This document shows, one piece after another, positions 11,109 to 19,785 of a stretch of 64,000 nucleotides of DNA. How positions within the stretch are numbered: position 1 is the stretch's first letter; every line of letters starts with the position of its first letter. The notes below the pieces were generated by a model. The model was not told the DNA's origin and did not search any database. It was given only the letters and a program-made list of their open reading frames with translations. The translations under genes were made by a program, and so were the position numbers. Source of the stretch: Epiperipatus broadwayi (Eukaryota; Onychophora; Udeonychophora; Euonychophora; Peripatidae); NCBI GenBank assembly GCA_028023455.1, contig JAQFVV010000002.1:32125725-32189724 (forward strand). Reading direction: 5' to 3'.

Positions 11109-11121
11109 TTCCTATTTTTTA
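11109..11121. repeat. Left target-site duplication of the HHR palindrome
   Basis: ATTCCTATTTTTT occurs here and exactly at 11522-11534, flanking the 400-bp palindromic insertion. Confidence 0.8.
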
Positions 11122-11212
11122 AACAGTGAGGATTGCCAATTCCTCAACAAGCTTTGTGTTAAATGCTTAGCCAGAGAGAGCATTTAAAATAACTGTCAGG
11201 AACCCCACCCCC

Positions 11213-11262
11213 AAACCTCTGACCATGGTTTCATGCTTTGGCACTCCTCAGAGGGATGCCAG
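11213..11262 (-). ncRNA. Hammerhead ribozyme-like motif, left arm (core intact)
   Basis: On the - strand the order is CTGAGGA (11245-11251), stem II GTGC-CAAA-GCAT, GAAA (11229-11232), the self-complementary CCATGG and then TC as the cleavage context (GGTC ending at 11221). All conserved core bases (CUGANGA, GAAA, UH) are present. Stem II has four pairs including one G-U. Stem I can form T-A, C-G, a C/A mismatch, C-G, T-G and A-T. Stem III (ACCAUGGU) is so short that pairing between two copies is more likely than a hairpin. Confidence 0.7.
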
Positions 11263-11322
11263 GGTAGGTTCAGACACTAGATCTAAACATACCAACTCAA
11301 AGCCAACATTTAAAACCTACAC

Positions 11323-11372
11323 TGACACCCCTCTGAGGAGTGCCAAAGCACAAAACCATGGTCAGAGGTTGG
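11323..11372 (+). ncRNA. Hammerhead ribozyme-like motif, right arm (core mutated)
   Basis: This is the inverted partner of 11213-11262. CTGAGGA lies at 11333-11339 and stem II (GTGC-CAAA-GCAC) is perfect. The next four bases are AAAA (11352-11355) instead of GAAA, so G12 is replaced by A. G12 is a catalytic nucleotide in hammerheads, so this copy is probably inactive. Stem III is again ACCATGGT followed by C. Confidence 0.65.
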
Positions 11373-11534
11373 AGGGAGGTTCCTAACAGATATTTTAAAT
11401 GCTCTCTCTGGCTAAGCATTTAACACAAAGCTTGTTGAGGAATTGGCAATCCTCACTGTTTATAACTTACAAGCTTAAGAGAATAGGGTCATGTGATCTA
11501 TGACTCTTATTTTGACTATTTATTCCTATTTTTT

Positions 11535-11997
11535 GTTTCTTTTATCACATTTTCTAAATTAAATTTCTTTTTGAAGACAAGTTTCAGAAATAAATTACAT
11601 TCCTTTCTATAATTTATTATCCTTCATAATCTTTTTAATTTAAAAAAAAAAATTGAATACCTTATAAGTGCTATATATATTCTACTTATCTTTCTTTTTA
11701 TTAAAATTCCTTTTTATTTTTTCACTATTTTTCTATCCACATAATTTATTAATAATTTTATTTGGATAATCATTTTTCATTGCCTCTTATCTTATCTATT
11801 TATTTCTTAAATAACTTTTCCCCTGAACACAAATTTATTCCTTTAATTACTCTATTATTAACAATATTTATTTTATGTACATATTCTATATCTGATTTCC
11901 AATTACTTAATAACCCATAAAAAGTACTTTTCCTAAATATACTTGTCTCAATATTTACCCTATAATTCCTTAGGATCTTTTTAATGTTAACATCCAT
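11535..11997 (-). pseudogene. PLE-2 RT C-terminal remnant
   Basis: The open part 11800-11997 encodes 65 residues with blocks (VNIETSIFRK, FYGLLSNWKS, KINIVNNRVIKG) that match the C-terminal part of PLE reverse transcriptases, after the catalytic box. Further left, the reading passes several stops up to the inserted palindrome. It would have been part of the RT thumb/linker region and is not functional. Confidence 0.6.
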
Positions 11998-12283
11998 GTA
12001 ATTGAATTATTTATTTATTTTTCCATTGATTCGTTGTAAATCGAAAGATTTCATGAGTATTAATGTGTAATAAGAAATGTGGACTTAATCAGTGAAGAAT
12101 TGAATAGCTTCACGCTCTCAGATCTAATTGCTCCAGCTTCACCTATTTATATAGAAAGTAGGTTGAGTAAAAAGTTTCCCTTCTTTTCTTCCAAAATGTA
12201 AGCTTGTGGTTAAGACCTATAGAGGTCCCTATTATCACATTTTACGTGCATATTCTTGAGGTTACAGCCTTAGTAAATATTAC

Positions 12284-12553
12284 TTATTTCTCCATTGTAA
12301 ATTTAATATTTTCATCAATCAAATTAATATATTCTGATTTCCTATAAAATATTCTGATCTTCACCATAAACATGGGTAGAAATTTAATCATGGTATTAAA
12401 TTTTATAGATACCATCACATTATCATGTATGCCTATCTTGTTACCATTTACATCCGTAGCCAATATAAGTGTATTTTCCAACTTCTGCTTGTTTTTATTT
12501 TTACCACAAATAATAGTCCAATCTTTTAATGATAATTCTGCATGACTTACCAT
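12284..12553 (-). pseudogene. Gypsy B: putative protease-region ORF
   Basis: A 90-codon open frame on the - strand lies between the gag zinc-knuckle remnant and the PLE-2 insertion, where a Gypsy protease is expected. It contains ATDVNGNKIGIHD and VSIKFNTM, which could be the C-terminal half of a retropepsin. The catalytic DTG/DSG is not seen in it. The position supports the call more than the sequence does. Confidence 0.4.
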
Positions 12554-12679
12554 ATTTATTTTATTTTCATAGATGGTGACATCTAATGTAATATGACCAT
12601 TGTTCGTGTCATTTACTTTCTTGATATTTTCTTTATTCCTCCATCTCCCCTTGATTTAAGGACCAGGTTTGGTTTAGGT

Positions 12680-13490
12680 TTGCATTTGTCTTTATGATAA
12701 TAGACATGAGCAAAATGTCCTTCTATAATACAAGTGTAACACTTCTCCATTAAAAATTTTTTTTACATGGGATTTCACACAGTAGCAATAATAGGTCAAG
12801 TTATTCTTTGTAATCTTTGAACTTGTGCTAACAGTTTGTGATTTATTCATGGAGAATCGAATTGAATCGAATTGTTCTCTATACCAGTTGAAGCTTGGAA
12901 TCTGCTGTATTCTCTAACACACTCTCTTGTGCAATATATTTTCTGATTGCCAGCTTATATGACAAGTTTGTCGTACTTTATAAAATGTTCTAAAATTACG
13001 ATCTGACATTAGTCTAGCAACATGTCCTCTAGCTCAGAGGCTCAGTGCTAAATCTTAATTCCGATTCCACTCACAAGTTGATTATCTCCTCATTCAAAAA
13101 TATACTGGTGCCACCTATATAGACACTACAGGCTAAAAATAAACATTCAGATTTTCTATTAAGACTTGATGTGGAATGTCTTCAGGATTTTGAAAGTCAC
13201 ACAACTATTTATAACTTGTAAAATGCCTCTATGAGCAAAAACAACAGAGTAGCCACCTTAACTTTGTCATTTATAAACATATAACATTCAATGTGTTTGA
13301 TGTATGCATTCCATGTTGCAGCAATATTCACATCATGAATATTATGACTTAGCAATATTATCATTTGTGTTTACACTATTTCACTTGCTTACACAATCAG
13401 TTCAATTCCTGCACAGGCTATATAAATTTTCATCTTGTCATTATTATCTATTAATGAAAGTTCTTTTAATTGTCTATCTGCACCATTCTG
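12680..13490 (-). pseudogene. Gypsy B gag remnant with a zinc knuckle
   Basis: Near 12700-12750 the - strand reads CYTCIIEGHFAHVYYHKDKC, close to a CCHC knuckle (C-x2-C-x4-H-x4-C) with the last cysteine replaced by tyrosine. Upstream, to about 13000, the reading resembles the end of Gypsy gag (SDRNFRTFYK..) but is broken. Gag packages the element RNA. The first part, next to the LTR, is unreadable. Confidence 0.5.
13471..13485 (-). promoter_or_regulatory. Putative primer binding site of Gypsy B
   Basis: TGGTGCAGATAGACA on the - strand starts 8 bases inside the 5' LTR edge (13494). TGG is the expected complement of the tRNA CCA end. The TGGTGCAG core is shared with Gypsy C. Confidence 0.4.
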
Positions 13491-13493
13491 CTT

Positions 13494-14047
13494 TGTTTAA
13501 TGAAACCTGCTAGGTAAGCATCAATTGATAAAATAAATAAAGAATGAAACAACTTGAAATGCAACAAATCAATTTATTCACTTGTAATGAAGTAAATAAA
13601 ATAAAAATATAATTACTAATCAAGTTAACTTCATTCTTGAGGGTGATTAATCACAAATGATGGTGTAGGAGTAGATTATCCCTGTGCTATATATTGTCCA
13701 TATGTTTATAAGTTTTCATTAACTGGATGTTTTTATACATAAATATGATAACTTTTATCACAACTATTTTAATCAGACCTAATCATTGGCTGACTAATTT
13801 TACTTATATCTGCATCACAAATCTATACACGTAGCTCAATTAAGTCTATACTTAGTTCTCTCTCGTAAGCTTGCAGCTAACTTCTACATCCCTTTGGTTC
13901 TTGCATAAACAGAGACTTATTATAACTTCATTAACTATTCAAATTTCAATATTATAAGCTAAATTTCTAGAGTGCATATTGTTATAGCAGTCATAATCAT
14001 AATACACTGTTTGCACACAATTACACAATTTCAATAATTTAATACAC
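13494..14047 (-). repeat. 5' LTR of Gypsy B
   Basis: Partner of 6403-6955. It starts TGTTTAATGAAACC on the + strand, equivalent to the CA end of the LTR in element sense. The right edge is where similarity with the other LTR stops. Confidence 0.8.
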
Positions 14048-14089
14048 TATACAGGCTTACACACACCTGCATATATATAATATAATATA

Positions 14090-14165
14090 TAAGGGATTTG
14101 AACTCAGACTTTCACATGACCTCAACTCTCCAAGCCATCTCAAATTGCTGACCCACCCGCTCACA
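14090..14165 (-). repeat. tRNA-derived SINE-like fragment
   Basis: On the - strand a B-box-like GAGTTCAAATCCC (14093-14105) follows a GGTGGGTCAGCAATTTGAG segment at a tRNA-like distance. It is directly outside the Gypsy B LTR. A good A box is not evident, so this is tentative. Confidence 0.35.
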
Positions 14166-14766
14166 CACATGTTGAAAAGATAAATAATCACTAATATACG
14201 TATTTCATGCTAAACCAGCAATCATATATATATGTATATTATAATCTTCCAGAATGCGACCAAGTAACCATAAAGTAAAGTATAGATCTAAACACGGGTC
14301 TAAACCAGGACAAGATCTCTAATGCATTAAATAAGCATAAGTCGTCTCATAGGCTAAATGAGCAATAACTGAATAAATCCTCTCATGGACTAAGCACACA
14401 GTAATTAATATATTATTTTACAATGTGGATAGATCAATGGTTGATTGATAATACATTCTACAAACAATAATAATGAATAGTAATAGTAATCTCAGGTTCT
14501 TAAATATTAAATAATTCAGTTATAAAAATTTGCAATGATAATCTAAAATAATTTAGGTTCTTTTGACTAATTAGGGGCAATAATAACAATGAGACACTTA
14601 TTTTCTTAACATTGTATCAACACTTTCTTCCTTTATAATGAAGTACAGATTTATCTAAAGACAGGTTTAAACATAATATTGGCTAGCAAAGATTAATTCT
14701 TATTTCTCTGTTGGTTCTTAAATCACCAGCTAAACAAAATTAAGTTTTCGTAAAATCTAAAATAAT
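14166..14766. other. Unassigned AT-rich spacer
   Basis: No gene or clear repeat seen between the SINE-like fragment and the RTE-2 tail. Confidence 0.4.
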
Positions 14767-15346
14767 TCATCATCATCATCATCATCAACTATTATCAATC
14801 CACTGCAGGATGAAGGTCTCTCCAAGTTTAATCCATCTTCTCTGATCTTTAGCTTCTCTTCTTCACATCACCCCTGCACACTTTCTTATTTCATCCATCC
14901 ATCTCACATGTGGTCTCTTTCTGGGTCTTTTACAATCTCTTGGAATCCAGTTTAAGATTTCAATTGTCCATCTATTATCACCTCTTCTAGCAATATGTCC
15001 AGCCCAACTCCACTTCAATCTTTTAATTTTTTCAATGAGGTCAATAACACCTGTTTGTTCTCTTACCCATACATTGCACTTTCGATCTCTTCTTGTTACT
15101 CCCAACATGGATCTCTCCATACTTCTTTGAGTGGTCTGGAGTCTCTGTATTGCTCTTCTACTAAGTGTCCAAGTCTCAGATCCATAAGTAAAAACTGGTA
15201 AAACACATTTGTTAAAAACCTTCCTTTTCAAACACAGGCATATTTCCTTTTAGTATCAAGTTATTTCTACCAAAAGCACTCCAACCAAGTTTAATTCTGA
15301 TTAATTTCATCCATTATGTTTCCATATGTATTAATAATCTGACCAA
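14767..15346 (-). mobile_element. RTE-type LINE, 3' end fragment (RTE-2)
   Basis: A 3' tail of repeated ATG/ATGATG units (ATCATC run at 14767-14787 on the + strand) is followed on the - strand by the RTE C-terminal region in one open stretch of 122 codons (14863-15231). Motifs are LTYGSETW-like (VFTYGSETWTLSRR), SWAGHIARR, RWTIEILNWIPR and KRPRKRPHVRWMD. It is 5' truncated near 15346, and a short frameshift separates the last 100 bp. This part of the family is the conserved C-terminus downstream of the RT core, so the copy cannot be autonomous. Confidence 0.9.
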
Positions 15347-16100
15347 ACACATCACTAAGTACTCTACCAACAAGAGCACCAATAAAGTAATCTTATATAA
15401 ATCTGACTGCATATATAATGGATTGCATGAACTGTGTCAATGTGACAATTTCAAAAATAATATGTACTCTTATATATATTTTAACACTTTTACTATTTAA
15501 ATGAATTTTCTGATATACGAATGTGACAGAGACGTAATCAAAAAATAAAATCAATATTTATTACAAAGGTTAAATATATTTTCCTTTAGTTTACAATTTA
15601 ACAAAAAATATAAATTATTTACTATTATTATTTACAATAAATATAAAAGAAAGCTTCATATCTATTAATACATAAGCTAGATATAATGCACATATATTAT
15701 ATAATAATATTATAATTCGATGTCTGTATTTCTTCAAAGCAATATACTAATTCATATAATAATTCATGTATTTATGGTTTTAACTTCAATTACAATAACG
15801 TTAAAATATTGCAATTAAAAAAAAATAACAACAAAAGAAAAATAAAAGAAGCTAAGCTAATATACAAATACAAGCATGACTTAATTAACAGACAGGCAGC
15901 AAATATTAAGATCATTGAATTGTGGGAAGGTTAGCCTTTCAAAGTCTTAGTTGACAAAGACCTCAAGGCTAGTCGAAAGCACTCCTAAGTGGATAAATTT
16001 TTTTAAATATATCTGATTACTGTATTTATAAATATTCAATTATATAATTACATATAGTATATTATATGTGTGATATATTTACATTATATAAATAAATAAA
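15347..16100. other. Unassigned AT-rich sequence
   Basis: Mostly A/T runs without coding similarity or clear repeats. Confidence 0.4.
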
Positions 16101-16768
16101 TATGCACACTTTCGCATATATTAATGAAGCTCTAGTTATTTAATATTTATGCTTTTATAAGCTTTGCACTTTAGGGATGTAATTTTGGACCCCAATACAC
16201 ATAGTTTTACAAATTATAACTCCGTTATAAGTTGTTATTCATTTATGCAAATGTATTTGAATATTTGACTAGTCCATTGTTTGGAGAGAGCAAAGTAAGC
16301 TTCTTTTCTGTTAATGGCGCTGAGGTCATTTGCAATACAATAAGCCTCTTTAATCTTTTGTTTCTTTTCTATGCAAATGATTTGGGCAGTAGTAGGTTTA
16401 AATGAGTGACCTGTGGTTATTTGATGCTGGGAGCATCAAACAACCACAGGTCACTCATTTGAACCTATTACTGACCAAATCATTTGCATAGAGAAGAACG
16501 ATGCCAAAAGAAAGATTAAAGAGGCTTACTGTATTGCAAATGACTTCAGCGCCATTAACAGAAGAGAAGCTTGCTTTGCTCTCTCCAAACGATGGACTAA
16601 TTAAATATTCAAATACATTTGCATAAATGAATAACAACTTATAATGGAGTTATCATTTGTAAAACTATGAGTATGGGGTCCAAAATTACATCCCTAAAGC
16701 ACAAAGCTTATAAAAGCATAAATATTAAATAACTAGAGCTTCACTAATATATGCGAAAGAGTGCATAA
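16101..16768. mobile_element. Palindrome of two PLE 3' ends
   Basis: Two arms of about 330 bp (16101-16430 on the - strand and 16438-16768 on the + strand) are inverted copies joined by a 7-base centre near 16434. The right arm, read on the + strand, encodes RKIKEAYCIANDFSAINRRE..LSKRW. This resembles the C-terminal tail of Penelope-like proteins after the GIY-YIG domain (IKEA..INRDE..LS..W). The left arm encodes the same on the - strand. Each arm is therefore a severely 5'-truncated PLE, joined head to head with both 3' ends outward. There are small differences between arms, for example CCCCAATACAC against GAGTATGGGG. Confidence 0.75.
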
Positions 16769-19700
16769 TTATAATTACAATTTTAATAGTGAAGAAAAAA
16801 GGTTACCTATTTATAAACAGCTCCTGCAGCTTGAATTTAATAATCAGTGATACATACTAAGAGTAATGAGAATGGACTAATAACATAGTTGTAGCTAATA
16901 ATATATAATAAGATATATCTACATTGAAATTGGCACACAATTTCTTAATATATAATTTAAAGGGGTACATTGTATTAGTCTTAGATAATTAAAGCTTGTG
17001 GAGTAGAGAAATACAAACTCAATACGTTACTCAACACATAATCATTTCAAAAAATATATAATAAGGGAATAGGGGAGTATAGTCATGCCTTTTGTAATAC
17101 ACAATTTGGAACATCTCAGTATTTATGCATAACAATGATAAGAAAACAAACCTACGCTAAAGAGAGTAGAGCAATATTGACTCAATTTACACACATACAA
17201 GCATCCCATAGATATCTACCACCAACATAAGGAAAGGCCTAACAAATAATATCTAAGCAAAATGAGAAATCATCAACACAATTGCCACAATAAATACATG
17301 ATCAAAATCAGAAATACCAATAATGAAAGGAAAGGCAATGAGATAATAATTTAATGGAAAATCTTAAACCGCATCTATTCATATTCATAACACATATAAC
17401 AAAATATAATCAAAAGACCGATACAAATGTCTGTATGAAAGATGAATAAATAGTTAATTTTAAAGTTATAATTATAATAATAGAAACTATACTCCAACCC
17501 AAAGTGAAATATATAGTATATATCAAAGTATCAACTCCCCTACCCTTATGAGTTTTTTTAAAGCATACATAAGTTCTCTGCTGTGGTCTCTTAAAACACA
17601 ATAAACACAAATAAAACCATTTATATACACCATCTTTAAATACATGATTATATAAGTTAAATATACCCAAATAACAAACAAAATAAAATGAGATTAACAA
17701 AATATTAACATTTCAAATATCGTAATAATAATAAAATATAAAAGAAATAAAAGAAAATCTTAAATGGTTTCTCTTCTTCTCTGGAGTGCAAGTGATTTTC
17801 CCCCAATTGTAAGTTTGATTACTTTGACAACTGTTTGTATTATTTCACTTATTTTAAGAGCACATTCTCAAGAACGATTCCAAATGATCATATATATATA
17901 TATCTTCATTAGGAGATTGGAGATTTTTCCGTAATAATGAATTCACATTAAATAACATAATACAGCAAGACGGCAATTTCTTTTGAGAGATTAAAAAAAA
18001 AGATATTGACGTTAACTTTGCAAAGATTAAAGTGACTATTTAAATTAAAGAACAAATTGAATATATTCTGCAATCAAAACATATATATTAAAGTTGAATC
18101 CAAACAAAAGGAGTTATATACTTTATATAGGTGGTAATCATGACGGATAAGTTATAAATGCATAATATAAATTAATTATATTAAATAGGTTGTAAGCATA
18201 TATATAGAGTGATCATGTAAATATAAAAAGTTCATTATAAACCAATATGTATGTCCAAATGTAATTATTTTTCATAACAAACTATTATAAAGCAAAGCAT
18301 ATATTCAAATATAAGTATAAATAAGCGAGATATAATAAATGTAAATCCATAATTATATTTTATAATAAGCTATATACATCTTAGCCATAGATTTATCTAA
18401 TAAAATCAATATAGTTCATGGCAAAATAGTATAAGTTTCTAGTTTCAGGTAAAATATTATAAGCTTGAGCAAAATTGACAAAGTTCGCAAGATAATAAGA
18501 CAGATAATACATCTGATTGCATTGTTGAAGTTTCAACTCCTCTCCATAGAAAATTGCTTTTTTCCCTGCATTTGTAGAAATTTAGAGATTAAAGTAAAAC
18601 AGCATAACTTGAAAGGATGTTAATTGCTTGAATAAGTCTGCTTTTAACAGCTCATATTTTGTCCTCCAAAACAATTAAAACTTAATTAACTTGGTTGAAG
18701 CAAGCAAAATATTAATGTAACTGACTGATAATGATGATGAATAAATGCCTTTATTAATTGTTCCTTTTAATACTCTTTTGAGAGTACCATGTGATTCCAA
18801 TTAGAGCAATTAACAGAAGGGATGGTTATTACAATTGACAGGAATCTAAAAAGATTTGCACCAGAAATGATTTACATATAATTTAAATGAATACAGAGAA
18901 AATTGACTAAGTGTTTTTATAGTAAAATACATTACCTGTCCCCCCTCCTTTTTTAAAAAAAATAAATTTGAAATTAAAGTTATCTAATTTCGAATAGTAG
19001 TAAAAGGAAAGAAAACTTTTTTTGTTTGTTTTAATAGGAAGGTAACAACAGATAAATTTATGAAAGTTAGGCTTAACTTTTCAAAGTCAGTGATTGGGTA
19101 GATAGCAACCTAGGTTTTGATATATTCTTAAATAAATAAAAATGCAATTATACAGCTTTAAATACATAAAATAGAGCATTTAGTTGCTAAATTAAATTAA
19201 TAGATATCAGCTAAATTTATATCAAAAAAAAATAATTAGATACTAGATTATACCTATATTTACTTTTTGTGCAAAATAAATGGTCACAATATATATTTAG
19301 TTATGACCACTGACAGACTACAATTTATAGATAACTTCATGAGGTAAATATCAAGATTTGATATAGGTTTAGCAATGGAGTTTTTCATTAGAAATATTGT
19401 TTTCTAGGGACTCCTTCTATAGAGGACATACCTGATACTCAGGTGTTCCATGTTTGCCAATAACATGTTATTTTTCATTTCAAGAGTTTTAGACCTTAAT
19501 GTTTGTAATTCTGAAATGATTATCTCCCATAATATAGCCAGAGTTCGCATTAATATGTTGCATATTTTTGTAATATCCCTTCTTTAACATCGATACGATA
19601 GTACTTCAAGAGAATTACCATTCTTTTAATAATGTATATTTTCTTAAAACTTCTGGATTTGCATCGATTCTTGATAGAATACATTCTAAAATAGTATAAT

Positions 19701-19785
19701 AACTTTTGGTATAAACCATCTTACAAATAACTACTGAAGATAGTTAAAATGATATTGCAATCATCATTTGAATAAATAATTTTTG
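16769..19785. other. AT-rich stretch with an LTR-like segment
   Basis: No convincing gene. A 96-codon open frame at 17410-17700 (- strand) is hydrophobic and unlike any family I recognise. Near 18936-18958 the - strand has a purine tract (AAAAAAGGAGGGGGGACAG), followed leftward by sequence with ATTAAAAGG and AATAAAG signals (near 18760-18790). This could be a polypurine tract and the start of an old LTR. Confidence 0.35.

Larger units (their letters stand above)
11122..11521 (+). mobile_element. 400-bp palindromic element with two hammerhead cores
   Basis: Two inverted arms of about 170 bp (11122-11290 and 11295-11462) share the outer ends AAACAGTGAGGATTGCC and GGCAATCCTCACTGTTT. The right arm continues into a 59-bp single tail (11463-11521). 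The tail has another copy at 49148-49215, so it is a real family 3' end. A perfect 13-bp duplication flanks the block, so it inserted as a unit into the PLE-2 linker region. Each arm holds a hammerhead-ribozyme-like core. There is no coding capacity. It is most simply a non-autonomous, PLE-related retroelement with an inverted partial 5' copy. Confidence 0.75.
10430..11999 (-). mobile_element. Penelope-like element PLE-2, 5' truncated
   Basis: The - strand from 11997 leftward encodes an RT C-terminal region (ETSIFRKSTFYGLLSNWKS, then the region equivalent to the PLE RAY..C motif) and a linker. After an inserted palindrome (11122-11521) comes a GIY-YIG-like segment (SYIGTTKDKLRIRLKQHL, near 11055-11000). 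This is the PLE order RT, linker, endonuclease. The element is 5' truncated at an in-frame methionine near 11997 and is degraded by stops. It sits inside Gypsy B between the protease and RT regions, so it arrived after Gypsy B. Confidence 0.7.
6403..14047 (-). mobile_element. Ty3/Gypsy LTR retrotransposon (Gypsy B) with nested insertions
   Basis: Two similar direct repeats of about 550 bp (6403-6955 and 13494-14047) bound a - strand element. It has a gag zinc-knuckle remnant, a putative protease-region ORF, RT, RNase H and integrase in Gypsy order. All coding parts are broken. A Penelope-like element sits between the protease region and RT, and a palindromic repeat lies in the integrase part. 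The LTRs differ at many positions, so the insertion is old. Exact LTR ends are set from TG at the left edges (TGTTGATTGAAACC and TGTTTAATGAAACC). The right edges are estimates. Confidence 0.8.

Noticed and set aside
17410-17700. A 96-codon membrane-like protein on the - strand
   Set aside because: Hydrophobicity follows from AT-rich codons. No family resemblance and no splice or promoter context.
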